Positions 36,472-45,134 of a stretch of 57,565 nt of DNA are shown here, piece by piece; position 1 is the stretch's first letter, and each line of letters opens with the position of its first letter. A program made the translations under genes and the position numbers. The notes under the pieces were generated by a model that saw only the letters and a list, made by a program, of their open reading frames with translations, searched no databases and was not told the DNA's origin. Source of the DNA: an uncultured bacterium (GTDB taxonomy: Bacteria; Bacteroidota; Bacteroidia; Bacteroidales; UBA932). Location of the stretch: NCBI GenBank assembly GCA_949300025.1, contig CASGCS010000022.1, forward strand, positions 1 to 57,565, in the 5' to 3' direction.

Positions 36472-37542
36472 ATGGCAGCAAGATCAGATGCTCTGCTCAG
36501 GTACAAGACCATCGATTCCTGCCTGAGAGACGCGACAAGGAAATATTCTCTCAAAGATCTAATAAACGAGTGTTCGGCCGCACTCGGCCGCAGGGTTTCC
36601 ATCAGGACCGTCCAGCTGGACATACAGTTCATGCGCAACAGGAAAGAGGGATACGGCGCCCCTATTACCGTCTATGAAAACAAGTATTACAAATACAGAA
36701 ATCCGGATTATTCGCTCACCGACAGCGTAATCAAGAAGCGCGACATTGCCTCGCTGCAGGAGATTGTCGCCACGTTGGGCCAGTATGCATCGTTTAGGGA
36801 ATTCTGCAATCTCAAAAGTGCCGTAAATATAATCGAAGAGGAAATTGCGGCAATAGTGGAGAAGCGCGAAAGCGTGATAAGCTGCGAGTCCAGGGAGAAT
36901 TTTGCAGGCATAGAATATTTCGAGACCATTTACGATGCCATAATATACAGAAAGGTCTTGTGCATAGGCTATCACTCGTCACGTTCGAACAATGTAATCT
37001 CCATGATTTTCTACCCCATGTATCTCAAGGAGTATCGCGGACGGTGGTTTGCACTTGGCTACAAGGATGGCATAAAGGGGGTCTACCGGCTGCCGCTGGA
37101 CAGAATCAGAGACTTCTCATATTCGATTCTGCCCTTCCCGGAAGAGTTGGAATTCAACCCTGAAAGTTACTTCAAGGATATTATCGGAGTTACAAAACTA
37201 ACCTCCGAAGTGCGCGAGATTACCCTGCTGGCAAAAAACAGGATTGCACCCTATTTGAAACTCAATCCTCTGCACAGTTCGCAGACCCTTCTGGAAGAGT
37301 TCGAAAACGGTGACATGAAAATTTCAATAGGGATAGTTCCCAACAGGGAGTTCTACATCAGAATCATGGAACTGCTACCCGATATACAGATTCTTTCTCC
37401 CCGCGATATAGGAATGGAGGCAAACTCCAGAGCCATGGCCCTTATGGAGACCATGCCATACAACTTTACGGCAGAGAAAGAGGAGAACAGCTCCGGAGAA
37501 TTTTTATGGGATGACGACTTTAACCTTTTCAGCAATGTATAG
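36472..37542 (+). CDS. WYL-domain transcriptional regulator
   Basis: The 356-residue product has an N-terminal winged-helix region (ALLRYKTIDSCLRDATRKYS; RRVSIRTVQLDIQFMRN) followed by a WYL domain (VLCIGYHSS ... FYPMYLKEYRGRWFALGYKD; YRLPLDRIRDF) and a C-terminal WCX-like extension. WYL domains bind ligands or nucleic acid and regulate many systems. It follows the antiporter by 28 bp and overlaps the next gene by 8 bp. Confidence 0.88.
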   Translation: MAARSDALLRYKTIDSCLRDATRKYSLKDLINECSAALGRRVSIRTVQLDIQFMRNRKEGYGAPITVYENKYYKYRNPDYSLTDSVIKKRDIASLQEIVATLGQYASFREFCNLKSAVNIIEEEIAAIVEKRESVISCESRENFAGIEYFETIYDAIIYRKVLCIGYHSSRSNNVISMIFYPMYLKEYRGRWFALGYKDGIKGVYRLPLDRIRDFSYSILPFPEELEFNPESYFKDIIGVTKLTSEVREITLLAKNRIAPYLKLNPLHSSQTLLEEFENGDMKISIGIVPNREFYIRIMELLPDIQILSPRDIGMEANSRAMALMETMPYNFTAEKEENSSGEFLWDDDFNLFSNV

Positions 37543-38293
37543 AATACTTGGAATACCGACAGCTGCGCTGCTCCTTGCAGCCGCACTTTTCACATCATCA
37601 GCCTTGTTCGCGCAGAGCGGCGGGCAGTTTACCCAGCAGGAGGTATATGAAAAGATGACACAGAAAAGGAATCCGTACAACCTGCCAATCGTAGACAATC
37701 TTGAGAGCTATAGTGCGCTGGTCAGGGAAAAGAGGGAGAACCGGCTCATTGATCTCGAAAAATATATTCCCGGCATCAGGCTGGACATACGGTACGCCAC
37801 GCCGAACAATTTTACAGGCACACAGGTATATACCATGCCCAAGGCATATCTTGTAAAGGAGGCGGCCAAGGCGCTCAAAAAGGCGCAGCGTGAATTGAGA
37901 AAGGAGGGGCTCGGCTTTGTCATATACGATGCATACAGGCCCTATGCCGCCACTTTCTATTTCAGGGAAGTATATCATGACACCACATTCGTTGCAAGCC
38001 CTACAACCGGCTCGATACACAACAGAGGCTGCGCAGTTGACCTTGCCCTTGTAGATATAAAGAGCGGAGAGGCGCTTGTCATGCCAACGGAATTCGACAA
38101 TTTCACGGAAAAGGCAGCCGCCGATTATGCAGACCTTACAGAAGAGCAGATTGCCAACCGGGAAAAATTACGCAGCATTATGGAAAAGCATGGCTTTATA
38201 ATCAACAGCGACGAGTGGTGGCATTACAATCTGAAAGACAACAAGCGATTTCCGCTTCTCGACATATCATTTGAAGAGTTGCAAAACCTGTGA
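37535..38293 (+). CDS. Secreted D-alanyl-D-alanine dipeptidase (VanX/DdpX family)
   Basis: The 252-residue product has a signal peptide (MYRILGIPTAALLLAAALFT) and an M15D peptidase domain. Zinc ligands are visible in GSIHNRGCAVDLAL (His, Asp) and DEWWHYN (Glu, His). Other markers are RYATPNNFTGTQVY, VIYDAYRPYAA and MPTEFDNF. It cleaves D-Ala-D-Ala and is probably periplasmic for peptidoglycan recycling. No vanH or vanA is present, so it is not a resistance cluster. The start at 37535 gives the signal peptide and overlaps the WYL stop. Confidence 0.9.
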   Translation: MYRILGIPTAALLLAAALFTSSALFAQSGGQFTQQEVYEKMTQKRNPYNLPIVDNLESYSALVREKRENRLIDLEKYIPGIRLDIRYATPNNFTGTQVYTMPKAYLVKEAAKALKKAQRELRKEGLGFVIYDAYRPYAATFYFREVYHDTTFVASPTTGSIHNRGCAVDLALVDIKSGEALVMPTEFDNFTEKAAADYADLTEEQIANREKLRSIMEKHGFIINSDEWWHYNLKDNKRFPLLDISFEELQNL

Positions 38294-38363
38294 TTGTCAA
38301 TGCAATACCCTGTCGGAAAATTGATTTGATTTATAAAGTGTCAAAAAAATTCAGATAAAGCCA

Positions 38364-38392
38364 TTGCGTTTGAACAACTTTTTTTATATTTG
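38364..38392 (+). promoter_or_regulatory. Promoter of the histidine operon
   Basis: TTG at 38364-38366, then 18 bp, then TATATTTG at 38385-38392 matches the Bacteroidetes -33/-7 consensus. It is 18 bp upstream of the leader peptide start. Confidence 0.8.
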
Positions 38393-38409
38393 CAGAAACA
38401 ATAGAAGTT

Positions 38410-38463
38410 ATGATTTGTAATTCAACTCGCCATCTGCATCACCACCACCGTCAAAATCATTGA
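38410..38463 (+). CDS. hisL: His operon leader peptide
   Basis: ATG at 38410 opens a 17-codon ORF ending TGA at 38461: MICNSTRHLHHHHRQNH. Six of the last ten residues are His, including four in a row. Ribosome stalling here when His-tRNA is scarce would control the downstream hairpins. The ORF is too short for routine gene calling. Confidence 0.9.
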   Translation: MICNSTRHLHHHHRQNH

Positions 38464-38536
38464 TGGCAGGTTGTTTTTGTAAATGGGAGTTAAAATCATA
38501 TTTATAAAGGCTTGCCGCAACAGGTGAGCCTTTTTT
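38429..38536 (+). promoter_or_regulatory. Transcription attenuator of the histidine operon
   Basis: Three mutually exclusive pairings are visible. The pause hairpin is GCCATC (38429-38434) with GATGGC (38462-38467). The antiterminator is GGCAGG (38465-38470) with CTTGCC (38511-38516). The terminator is AAAGGCTTGCC (38506-38516) with GGTGAGCCTTT (38523-38533), running into T6. A ribosome stalled at the His codons would cover the first segment and free the second to form the antiterminator. This is the classical amino-acid attenuation layout. Confidence 0.85.
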
Positions 38537-38556
38537 AATTTAAACCACAGGCAAAT

Positions 38557-39408
38557 ATGTTGAGAATCGCATTGCAGTCCAAAGGACGGTTGAACGAAGA
38601 GAGTCTCGGAATATTGAGAGATTCAGGCATAAAGGTAGAGGAGAGCAAGAGAAAACTGCTCTCCAAGGCACTAAACTACCCCGTAGAGGTAATATATCTC
38701 AGAGATGACGACATTCCCCATGCCGTTGCCTCAGGAATCGCGGATCTGGGAATCGTCGGCCACAACGAGGTTATGGAAAAGGGAGAAAACGTAAAGGAGA
38801 TATTCAAACTGGGATTCGGAAAATGCAGGCTGTCGCTGGCGATACCCAAAACCGAAAATTATACAGGGCTTTCATATTTCAACGGAAAGAAGGTGGCCAC
38901 CTCCTATCCGGCAATTCTAAAGAGATTCTTTGACAGCAACGGCATAGATGCAGTAATAGAAGAGATTGCCGGCAGCGTGGAAATAGCGCCCTCAATAGGG
39001 CTTACAGACAGCATATTCGACATTGTAAGCAGCGGGAGCACTCTGGTGTCCAACGGATTGATTGAAGTTGAAAAGGTGCTCGACTCTGAGGCCGTTGTCG
39101 TGGCCGCACCTGACATGGAGGCGGAGAAGGAGGCTGTCGTGGCAGACCTTCTCTTTAGGTTCGAATCTGTAAAACGCAGCAGAGGGAAAAAATACATTCT
39201 TGTCAATATTCCTAACGACAAGATAGAAGAGGCACTCAAGATTATTCCCAGCATGAAAAGCCCCACCCTGCTGCCGCTGGCAGACAAAAACTGGAGCGCC
39301 ATCCACACCGTAGTGGATGAAGACCAGATATGGGACAAGTGCTATCAACTCAAAAAGATAGGAGCTGAAGACATCCTCATCCTCTCTTTGGAAAAGATGA
39401 TACTGTAA
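38557..39408 (+). CDS. hisG: ATP phosphoribosyltransferase HisG (long form)
   Basis: The 283-residue product catalyses the first committed step, joining ATP and PRPP. It has LRIALQSKGRLNEES, the catalytic domain through GLTDSIFDIVSSGSTLVSNG, and the C-terminal ACT-like regulatory domain (SPTLLPLADKNWSAIHTVV) that defines the long, HisZ-independent form and gives histidine feedback. It is the first structural gene after the attenuator. Confidence 0.97.
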   Translation: MLRIALQSKGRLNEESLGILRDSGIKVEESKRKLLSKALNYPVEVIYLRDDDIPHAVASGIADLGIVGHNEVMEKGENVKEIFKLGFGKCRLSLAIPKTENYTGLSYFNGKKVATSYPAILKRFFDSNGIDAVIEEIAGSVEIAPSIGLTDSIFDIVSSGSTLVSNGLIEVEKVLDSEAVVVAAPDMEAEKEAVVADLLFRFESVKRSRGKKYILVNIPNDKIEEALKIIPSMKSPTLLPLADKNWSAIHTVVDEDQIWDKCYQLKKIGAEDILILSLEKMIL

Positions 39409-39430
39409 TTTCAACAATCAGAATATTGAA

Positions 39431-40744
39431 ATGGAAGAGAGCATAAAGACAATATCATACACACGCGGGACGGATATAGGCTCCATATTGAGGAGCGGAA
39501 GCCGCAGACAGGAAGAAAATGCCGAAAGGAGTTCTATGGAGATTGTCGAGCAGATAAGAGAGGGAGGCGATGAAATGGTTCTCTCCTGCCTCAGGAAGTT
39601 CGATAATTTCGAATGTACGGCAGACCGGCTGCTTGTAAACGAACAGGAGTATGCTCAGGCCGAAAAGCAGATTAGCCCCGAACTTGCAGAAGCCATTGAA
39701 ATTGCCATTTCCAACGTAAGGAAATTCCACCAGGCGCAGCAGGTCCCGGATATTGAAGTGGAAACCATGCCCGGGGTCACATGCAGGCAGAAAAGCGTGC
39801 CTATAGAAAAGGTCGGGCTCTATATTCCCGGCGGTACGGCCCCTCTCTTTTCCACTGTCATAATGCTTGCAGTTCCTGCAAAGATTGCAGGATGCAGGAC
39901 AATCATAATGTGCTCGCCCGTAAACAAGAACGGGGTCATTGCTCCGGAAGTGCTCTATTGCGCGAAAAGGTGCGGTGTAGACAAAGTCTACAAAATAGGC
40001 GGAGCGGCCGCAATAGGTGCAATGGCATTCGGGACCGAACATGTGGAAAAGGTCTACAAAATCTTCGGGCCCGGCAACAGTTATGTAACTGCGGCAAAAC
40101 AATATGTGTCAAAGGCGGTTTGCGCGATAGACATGCCGGCAGGGCCCTCTGAAGTAATGATTCTTGCAGATGAGAGCGCAAATCCGGAGTTTGTCGCGGC
40201 AGATTTCATCTCCCAGCTGGAACACGGGCCGGAAAGCCAGGCCGTTCTTGTTACCACAAGCCGGAAGATGGCTGAAAAGGTGGCGGAACTTTTTACGGAA
40301 CAGACGGCGGAACTCGGCAGAAAAGGCTATATTCTGGAATCTGCAAAAAACAGCAAGATTGTTCTTGTCGGGGAGAAAAATGATTTGACAACCGTAGCCA
40401 ATGCCTATGCGCCCGAGCATCTCATTATCTCAACAGAAAATGCAGATGAATTGGCAGAAACTATTGTGAATGCAGGAAGTATATTCATTGGAAATTATAC
40501 ACCAGAAAGTGCCGGAGACTACGCTTCAGGCACAAACCATACCTTGCCTACCGGAGGATGGGCGCTCTCCTACAGCGGAGTCAATCTAGGAAGTTTCACA
40601 AAGAGGATAACTCTGCAGAAAATTACACGCGAGGGGCTGACCAGCCTTGCCCCGGCGATAGAGAGAATGGCATCTGCGGAAGGGTTGGACGGCCACAGGA
40701 ATGCTGCGGCAATAAGAGTAAAGGAGATTAACGGCAATAAATAG
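39431..40744 (+). CDS. hisD: Histidinol dehydrogenase HisD
   Basis: The 437-residue zinc enzyme oxidises histidinol to histidine in two NAD-dependent steps. Family motifs include GLYIPGGTAPLFSTVIMLAV, KIFGPGNSYVTAAKQ, DMPAGPSEVMILAD, ISQLEHGPESQAVLV and APEHLIIST. It is 22 bp after hisG. Confidence 0.97.
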   Translation: MEESIKTISYTRGTDIGSILRSGSRRQEENAERSSMEIVEQIREGGDEMVLSCLRKFDNFECTADRLLVNEQEYAQAEKQISPELAEAIEIAISNVRKFHQAQQVPDIEVETMPGVTCRQKSVPIEKVGLYIPGGTAPLFSTVIMLAVPAKIAGCRTIIMCSPVNKNGVIAPEVLYCAKRCGVDKVYKIGGAAAIGAMAFGTEHVEKVYKIFGPGNSYVTAAKQYVSKAVCAIDMPAGPSEVMILADESANPEFVAADFISQLEHGPESQAVLVTTSRKMAEKVAELFTEQTAELGRKGYILESAKNSKIVLVGEKNDLTTVANAYAPEHLIISTENADELAETIVNAGSIFIGNYTPESAGDYASGTNHTLPTGGWALSYSGVNLGSFTKRITLQKITREGLTSLAPAIERMASAEGLDGHRNAAAIRVKEINGNK

Positions 40745-40749
40745 CAAAA

Positions 40750-42414
40750 ATGAAAGATATATTGGATTTGGTACGGGAGAACATCAGGAAACTGACCCCA
40801 TATTCGACTGCCCGAGACGACTGCAAGATAAAGATGGATGTCTACCTTGATGCCAACGAAAACCCGTATGAAAACGGAGTCAACAGATACCCCTCGCCAT
40901 TTCAGCAGGAGTTGAAGCAGAGGCTCGCCGTCTTGAAGAAACTCAAGAGCGAAAACATATTTTTAGGAAACGGAAGCGATGAAGCAATAGATTTGATATA
41001 CAGAATATTCTGTGAGCCAAACAAAAGCAGTGCTTTAATTATATCGCCAAGTTACGGCATGTACTCGGTTGCAGCCGACATCAATGCTGTGGAGATTATA
41101 AAATATCGGTTGGAAGAGAATTTTGAACTTGATGCAAAAAAAATGCTCTCTCTGGCCAGGGAAGATACAAAGGTTATCTTCATCTGCTCTCCAAACAACC
41201 CTTCGGGAAATCTGCTCTCAAGAAAGGAGATAGAATATGTCATAGACAATTTCAACGGCATTGTCGTGGTAGACGAGGCATATATCGATTTTGCCAAAAG
41301 CAGTTCCTTTAGCGCCCTTGTAACCGAAAAGAAGAACCTTGTGGTTTTGCAGACACTCTCGAAACTTTATGCCATGGCCGGGCTCAGGATAGGCATTGCC
41401 ATAGCCGACAGCACCGTTGTCAGGATTATGAACAGTGTCAAATACCCATACAACATAAGCTGTATCAACCAGCAGATGGCCCTCTCCCTTTTAAAGGAGC
41501 CGTTCAAAATAATGGAGCAGTGCAGCATTATTGTCGAAGAGAGGGAATATCTTGAGGAGAGGCTCAAGGTGCTCCCCACAGTTAAAAAGATATTTAAATC
41601 AGATGCCAATTTCCTGTTGGTAAAGTTTATAGATAAATCTATCGTATTTAAAACTTTAACTGAAAACGGCGTTATCGTACGCGACAGGTCTTCACTTGAA
41701 GGGTGCGGGAATTCATTGAGAATAACCGTAGGCACACCTGAAGAGAACGACAGGATGCTCGGAATAGTGTACGCCCTTTCCGGGATGGAATTCTGCCCGA
41801 GAGAGAGAAACCGCAACATGGAGAGAGAAAGCGGAGAAAGAAGGGCGATACTCTCCAGAGAGACATCTGAAACCTCTATTCAGATAGCGCTGAATCTCGA
41901 CAGATTCTCCACACCGTTCATCTCCACCGGGCTCCATTTTTTCGACCACATGCTCGAGCAGATTGCATACCATGCTGCGATAGGGCTCAACATCATAGCC
42001 GTTGGAGACCTGGAAAGAGACGACCACCATACGGTGGAAGATGTTGCCATAACGTTGGCTCAGGCCTTCGACAGGGCTCTGGGAAGCAGAAAAGGGATAG
42101 AGCGATATGGATTCTCGCTCCCAATGGACGAGGCCGAGGCCACGGTTCTGATAGACCTGGGAGGACGCATAGATTTTGAATGGGAGGTAAAATTCAGCGG
42201 TGCCATGATAGGTGACGTAAATGCCCAAATGTTCAACCATTTCTTTAAGTCATTTGCGCAAAACCTTAAATGCAACCTACATATAAAGGCAAAAGGAGAA
42301 AACGACCATCACATAATAGAGGGAGTGTTCAAGGCATTTGCACGGGCGTTGAAGTGCGCGATAAGAGAAGACAGACAAAATGCCGGCATCCCGAGCAGCA
42401 AAGGAAAATTATAA
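40750..42414 (+). CDS. hisC-hisB: Fused histidinol-phosphate aminotransferase - imidazoleglycerol-phosphate dehydratase (HisC-HisB)
   Basis: One 554-codon frame encodes two enzymes. Residues 1-350 are HisC: YLDANENPYENGVNRYPSP, FICSPNNPSGN, VVDEAYIDFA and the PLP lysine in QTLSKLYAMAGLRIG. Residues about 365-554 are the HisB dehydratase: RRAILSRETSETSIQIALNL, STGLHFFDHMLEQ, RDDHHTVEDVAI and ENDHHIIEGVFKAFARAL, with both His-rich metal motifs. The linker is charged and short. An internal ATG at 41818 (Met357), preceded by a purine-rich stretch, could in principle start a separate HisB. The N-terminal phosphatase domain of bifunctional HisB is absent. The stop overlaps the hisH start (TAATG). 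Confidence 0.94.
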   Translation: MKDILDLVRENIRKLTPYSTARDDCKIKMDVYLDANENPYENGVNRYPSPFQQELKQRLAVLKKLKSENIFLGNGSDEAIDLIYRIFCEPNKSSALIISPSYGMYSVAADINAVEIIKYRLEENFELDAKKMLSLAREDTKVIFICSPNNPSGNLLSRKEIEYVIDNFNGIVVVDEAYIDFAKSSSFSALVTEKKNLVVLQTLSKLYAMAGLRIGIAIADSTVVRIMNSVKYPYNISCINQQMALSLLKEPFKIMEQCSIIVEEREYLEERLKVLPTVKKIFKSDANFLLVKFIDKSIVFKTLTENGVIVRDRSSLEGCGNSLRITVGTPEENDRMLGIVYALSGMEFCPRERNRNMERESGERRAILSRETSETSIQIALNLDRFSTPFISTGLHFFDHMLEQIAYHAAIGLNIIAVGDLERDDHHTVEDVAITLAQAFDRALGSRKGIERYGFSLPMDEAEATVLIDLGGRIDFEWEVKFSGAMIGDVNAQMFNHFFKSFAQNLKCNLHIKAKGENDHHIIEGVFKAFARALKCAIREDRQNAGIPSSKGKL

Positions 42415-43013
42415 TGGTAGGAATCATAGATTACAAGACCGGCAATCTCAAATCAGTCGAGAATGCCCTGTACAGAGCAGGTGTGGAGTATACGGTCACA
42501 GCCGACAGCATGATATTGCGCTCCTGCTCGCACATCATCCTTCCCGGAGTAGGCGATGCCGGGTGGGCCATGAAGCGCATTGCTGAAACCGGGATAGCAG
42601 AGACAATTCCCACTCTGACCCAGCCTGTCATGGGAATCTGCCTCGGAATGCAGATAATGTGCTCCTATTCGGAAGAGGGAGAGACTCCCTGTCTGGGAAT
42701 CTTTCCGAACAGAATAGGCAGGATTCCCGAAAAAGGCGCCGGCCCTGAAAGGATAAAGGTGCCGCACATAGGCTGGAACAGCGTAAGATGCAGCGACAGG
42801 GAACTTTTTGACGGAATAAGGCAAGATGAATATTTCTACTTTGTCCACTCCTATTGCGCAGATGTAAACGAATATGCCGCCGGAGTCACATTTTACGGAA
42901 CAGAGTTCGGCTCACTCCTGCGGAGAGACAATTTCATAGGCTGTCAGTTCCACCCTGAAAAGAGCGGAACTGCAGGAGAGCGGTTGCTTGAAAACTTTTT
43001 AAAAATGAAATAG
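42414..43013 (+). CDS. hisH: Imidazole glycerol phosphate synthase glutaminase subunit HisH
   Basis: The 199-residue class I glutamine amidotransferase has the catalytic Cys in GICLGMQIM and the His/Glu pair in QFHPEKSG. It feeds ammonia to HisF. The start at 42414 (MVGIIDYKTGNLKSVE) overlaps the preceding stop by one base. Confidence 0.96.
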   Translation: MVGIIDYKTGNLKSVENALYRAGVEYTVTADSMILRSCSHIILPGVGDAGWAMKRIAETGIAETIPTLTQPVMGICLGMQIMCSYSEEGETPCLGIFPNRIGRIPEKGAGPERIKVPHIGWNSVRCSDRELFDGIRQDEYFYFVHSYCADVNEYAAGVTFYGTEFGSLLRRDNFIGCQFHPEKSGTAGERLLENFLKMK

Positions 43014-43016
43014 ACC

Positions 43017-43748
43017 ATGATAGAGATAATTCCGGCAATAGACATTATAGGAGGGAAATGCGTAAGACTCTCGCAGGGAGATTACGAACGGTGCAGGGAA
43101 TATGAAGATCCCCCGCTCGAAATGGCAAAGAAATTCGAGGATTGCGGTGTAAGATGGCTTCATACCGTAGATTTGGAAGGAGCCAGGGGCGACTCCCCTA
43201 AAAATCTGAAGACCATTGAGCAAATTGCCTCACGCACCGCCTTGAAAATTGAGATGGGAGGCGGCATAAAAAGCGACGGAGCACTTTCAGATGCCTTCAA
43301 TGCGGGAGTCTGCAGAGTCATCTGCGGCAGTATAGCCTGCAGCGACAAACCTCGCTTTACAGAGTGGCTTGAGCGTTACTCCGGTGAAAAAATAGTGCTG
43401 GGAGCAGATGTAAAGGGGGAAACAATAGCAGTCAAGGGATGGACCGAAAGCGGAAACATTACACTCGACGAACTGCTTGGGGAGTTCCTTCCAAAAGGGC
43501 TCAGACATGCAATCATTACCGACATTGAAAACGACGGCATGCTCAACGGCGCCTCTGTTTGGCTGTACAAGAAGGTTTCTGAAAAGTTCAGACAACTGCA
43601 CGTTATTGCAAGCGGAGGTATAGGTTGCATGGATGATATTATTGTTTTACAAGATAATAAAATTGAATCTGTAATAGTAGGAAAAGCCATCTACGAGGGG
43701 CGAATCTCTCTGGATGAACTTAAAAGGTTCAATATAGAGAGGGGGTGA
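43017..43748 (+). CDS. hisA: ProFAR isomerase HisA
   Basis: The 243-residue TIM-barrel enzyme isomerises ProFAR to PRFAR. The catalytic Asp residues lie in [15 protein letters not shown] and [11 protein letters not shown], and the phosphate-binding loop is VIASGGIG. It is 3 bp after hisH. Confidence 0.96.
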   Translation: MIEIIPAIDIIGGKCVRLSQGDYERCREYEDPPLEMAKKFEDCGVRWLHTVDLEGARGDSPKNLKTIEQIASRTALKIEMGGGIKSDGALSDAFNAGVCRVICGSIACSDKPRFTEWLERYSGEKIVLGADVKGETIAVKGWTESGNITLDELLGEFLPKGLRHAIITDIENDGMLNGASVWLYKKVSEKFRQLHVIASGGIGCMDDIIVLQDNKIESVIVGKAIYEGRISLDELKRFNIERG

Positions 43749-43750
43749 AT

Positions 43751-44509
43751 ATGTATGCAAAGAGAATAATACCATGTCTGGACATCCGCGACGGGAAGAC
43801 GGTAAAGGGGATCAACTTCAAGGGGATTACCAGCGTAGGCGACCCTGTGGAGATGGCAAGGCGCTATTCCGAACAAATGGCAGACGAACTTGTCTTCCTC
43901 GACATAAGCGCCACTCTGGAGGGGAGGAAAACCTTTGCATCGCTTGTAGAGCGCATATCACGGGAAATAAACATCCCCTTTACTGTAGGCGGAGGAGTCT
44001 CTTCTGTTGAAGATGCAGACATTCTCCTGCAGGCGGGCGCAGACAAGATTTCCATAAACAGTGCGGCAGTGAAAAATCCGCAACTCATTTGCGAACTCAA
44101 GGAAAAGTTCGGCTCCCAGTTCATCGTTGTGGCCATAGATGCAAAAAAAGTCAACGGAGAATATATTGTGACCACGCACGGAGGCAGCAGGTTCACAGAG
44201 AGAAAACTGTATGAGTGGGCTGTGGAGGCCGAAAAGCTCGGGGCCGGAGAAATTCTCTTTACCTCTATGGACTGCGACGGGACCAAACAGGGCTACGACT
44301 GCCAGGCCTACACAGAACTTGCCCGCCTTGTGAACATTCCCATAATAGCATCGGGCGGAGCCGGCTCAATAGATGACATAGTGGAACTGCTCTCACACGA
44401 GCCGGGGGCGGACGCAGCGCTTGCCGCATCCATATTCCATTATGGGAGCGTAACAATTCCAGAATTAAAAAAAGTATTGAAAGACAAAAATATACCTGTA
44501 AGAATTTAA
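43751..44509 (+). CDS. hisF: Imidazole glycerol phosphate synthase cyclase subunit HisF
   Basis: The 252-residue TIM barrel has [19 protein letters not shown], a [15 protein letters not shown] strand with the second catalytic Asp, [13 protein letters not shown] and [12 protein letters not shown]. The ATG at 43751 is chosen over a GTG at 43745 because AGGGGGTG sits at the right distance upstream. Confidence 0.96.
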   Translation: MYAKRIIPCLDIRDGKTVKGINFKGITSVGDPVEMARRYSEQMADELVFLDISATLEGRKTFASLVERISREINIPFTVGGGVSSVEDADILLQAGADKISINSAAVKNPQLICELKEKFGSQFIVVAIDAKKVNGEYIVTTHGGSRFTERKLYEWAVEAEKLGAGEILFTSMDCDGTKQGYDCQAYTELARLVNIPIIASGGAGSIDDIVELLSHEPGADAALAASIFHYGSVTIPELKKVLKDKNIPVRI

Positions 44510-44519
44510 ACTGTTGGTT

Positions 44520-45134
44520 ATGATAGAGACAAACTTTAAAATCGAAGAACTTGATTTCGAAAAGAACAACAACGGGCTTATCCCCGCAATAATTCAGGAC
44601 AGCACTACGCTGAAGGTGCTGATGCTCGGCTACATGAACAGAGAGGCGCTGGAAAAGAGCCTTGCAGAGGGGAAGGTCACCTTCTTCAGCCGCACGAAAA
44701 AGAGACTGTGGACAAAAGGCGAGACAAGCGGGAATTTTCTCATTCCTGAAAAGATATTTTCAGATTGCGACAGCGACACTCTTCTGGTTATGGCAAAGGC
44801 CATGGGCCCTACATGCCACACAAACTCCACCAGCTGTTTCCATACAGATGACACCGAGGGTTTTATCCGGGAACTAGAAAAGATAATCCTCCAGCGCAAA
44901 GCGGACGCGCCTGAAGGCTCATATACTGCAAAACTCTTTGCCAAAGGGGTAAACAAGATTGCCCAGAAAGTTGGAGAAGAGGCGGTGGAGACAGTCATAG
45001 AGGCCGTGGACGGCAACGACGAAAGGCTGATTTATGAAGCATCTGACCTTATATACCACCTGCTGGTTCTGCTGGCAAGCAAGAAGATGCGTATCGCCGA
45101 TTTGGAAAAGGAGCTGCACGCACGCCACAAATGA
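44520..45134 (+). CDS. hisIE: Bifunctional PR-AMP cyclohydrolase / PR-ATP pyrophosphohydrolase HisIE
   Basis: The 204-residue product carries an N-terminal HisI domain (VLMLGYMNREALEKSLAEGK, GETSGN, DCDSDTLLV, and CHTNSTSCF zinc cysteines). The C-terminal HisE domain has GVNKIAQKVGEEAVETVIEA and SDLIYHLLVLL. The ATG at 44520 is preferred over a TTG at 44514. The stop overlaps the start of the HAD gene by 4 bp (ATGA). Confidence 0.96.
   Translation: MIETNFKIEELDFEKNNNGLIPAIIQDSTTLKVLMLGYMNREALEKSLAEGKVTFFSRTKKRLWTKGETSGNFLIPEKIFSDCDSDTLLVMAKAMGPTCHTNSTSCFHTDDTEGFIRELEKIILQRKADAPEGSYTAKLFAKGVNKIAQKVGEEAVETVIEAVDGNDERLIYEASDLIYHLLVLLASKKMRIADLEKELHARHK

Noticed and set aside
37535..38293. Vancomycin resistance locus
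   Set aside because: Only the VanX-type dipeptidase is present, with a signal peptide and without vanH, vanA or a VanRS pair, so a wall-recycling role is more likely.
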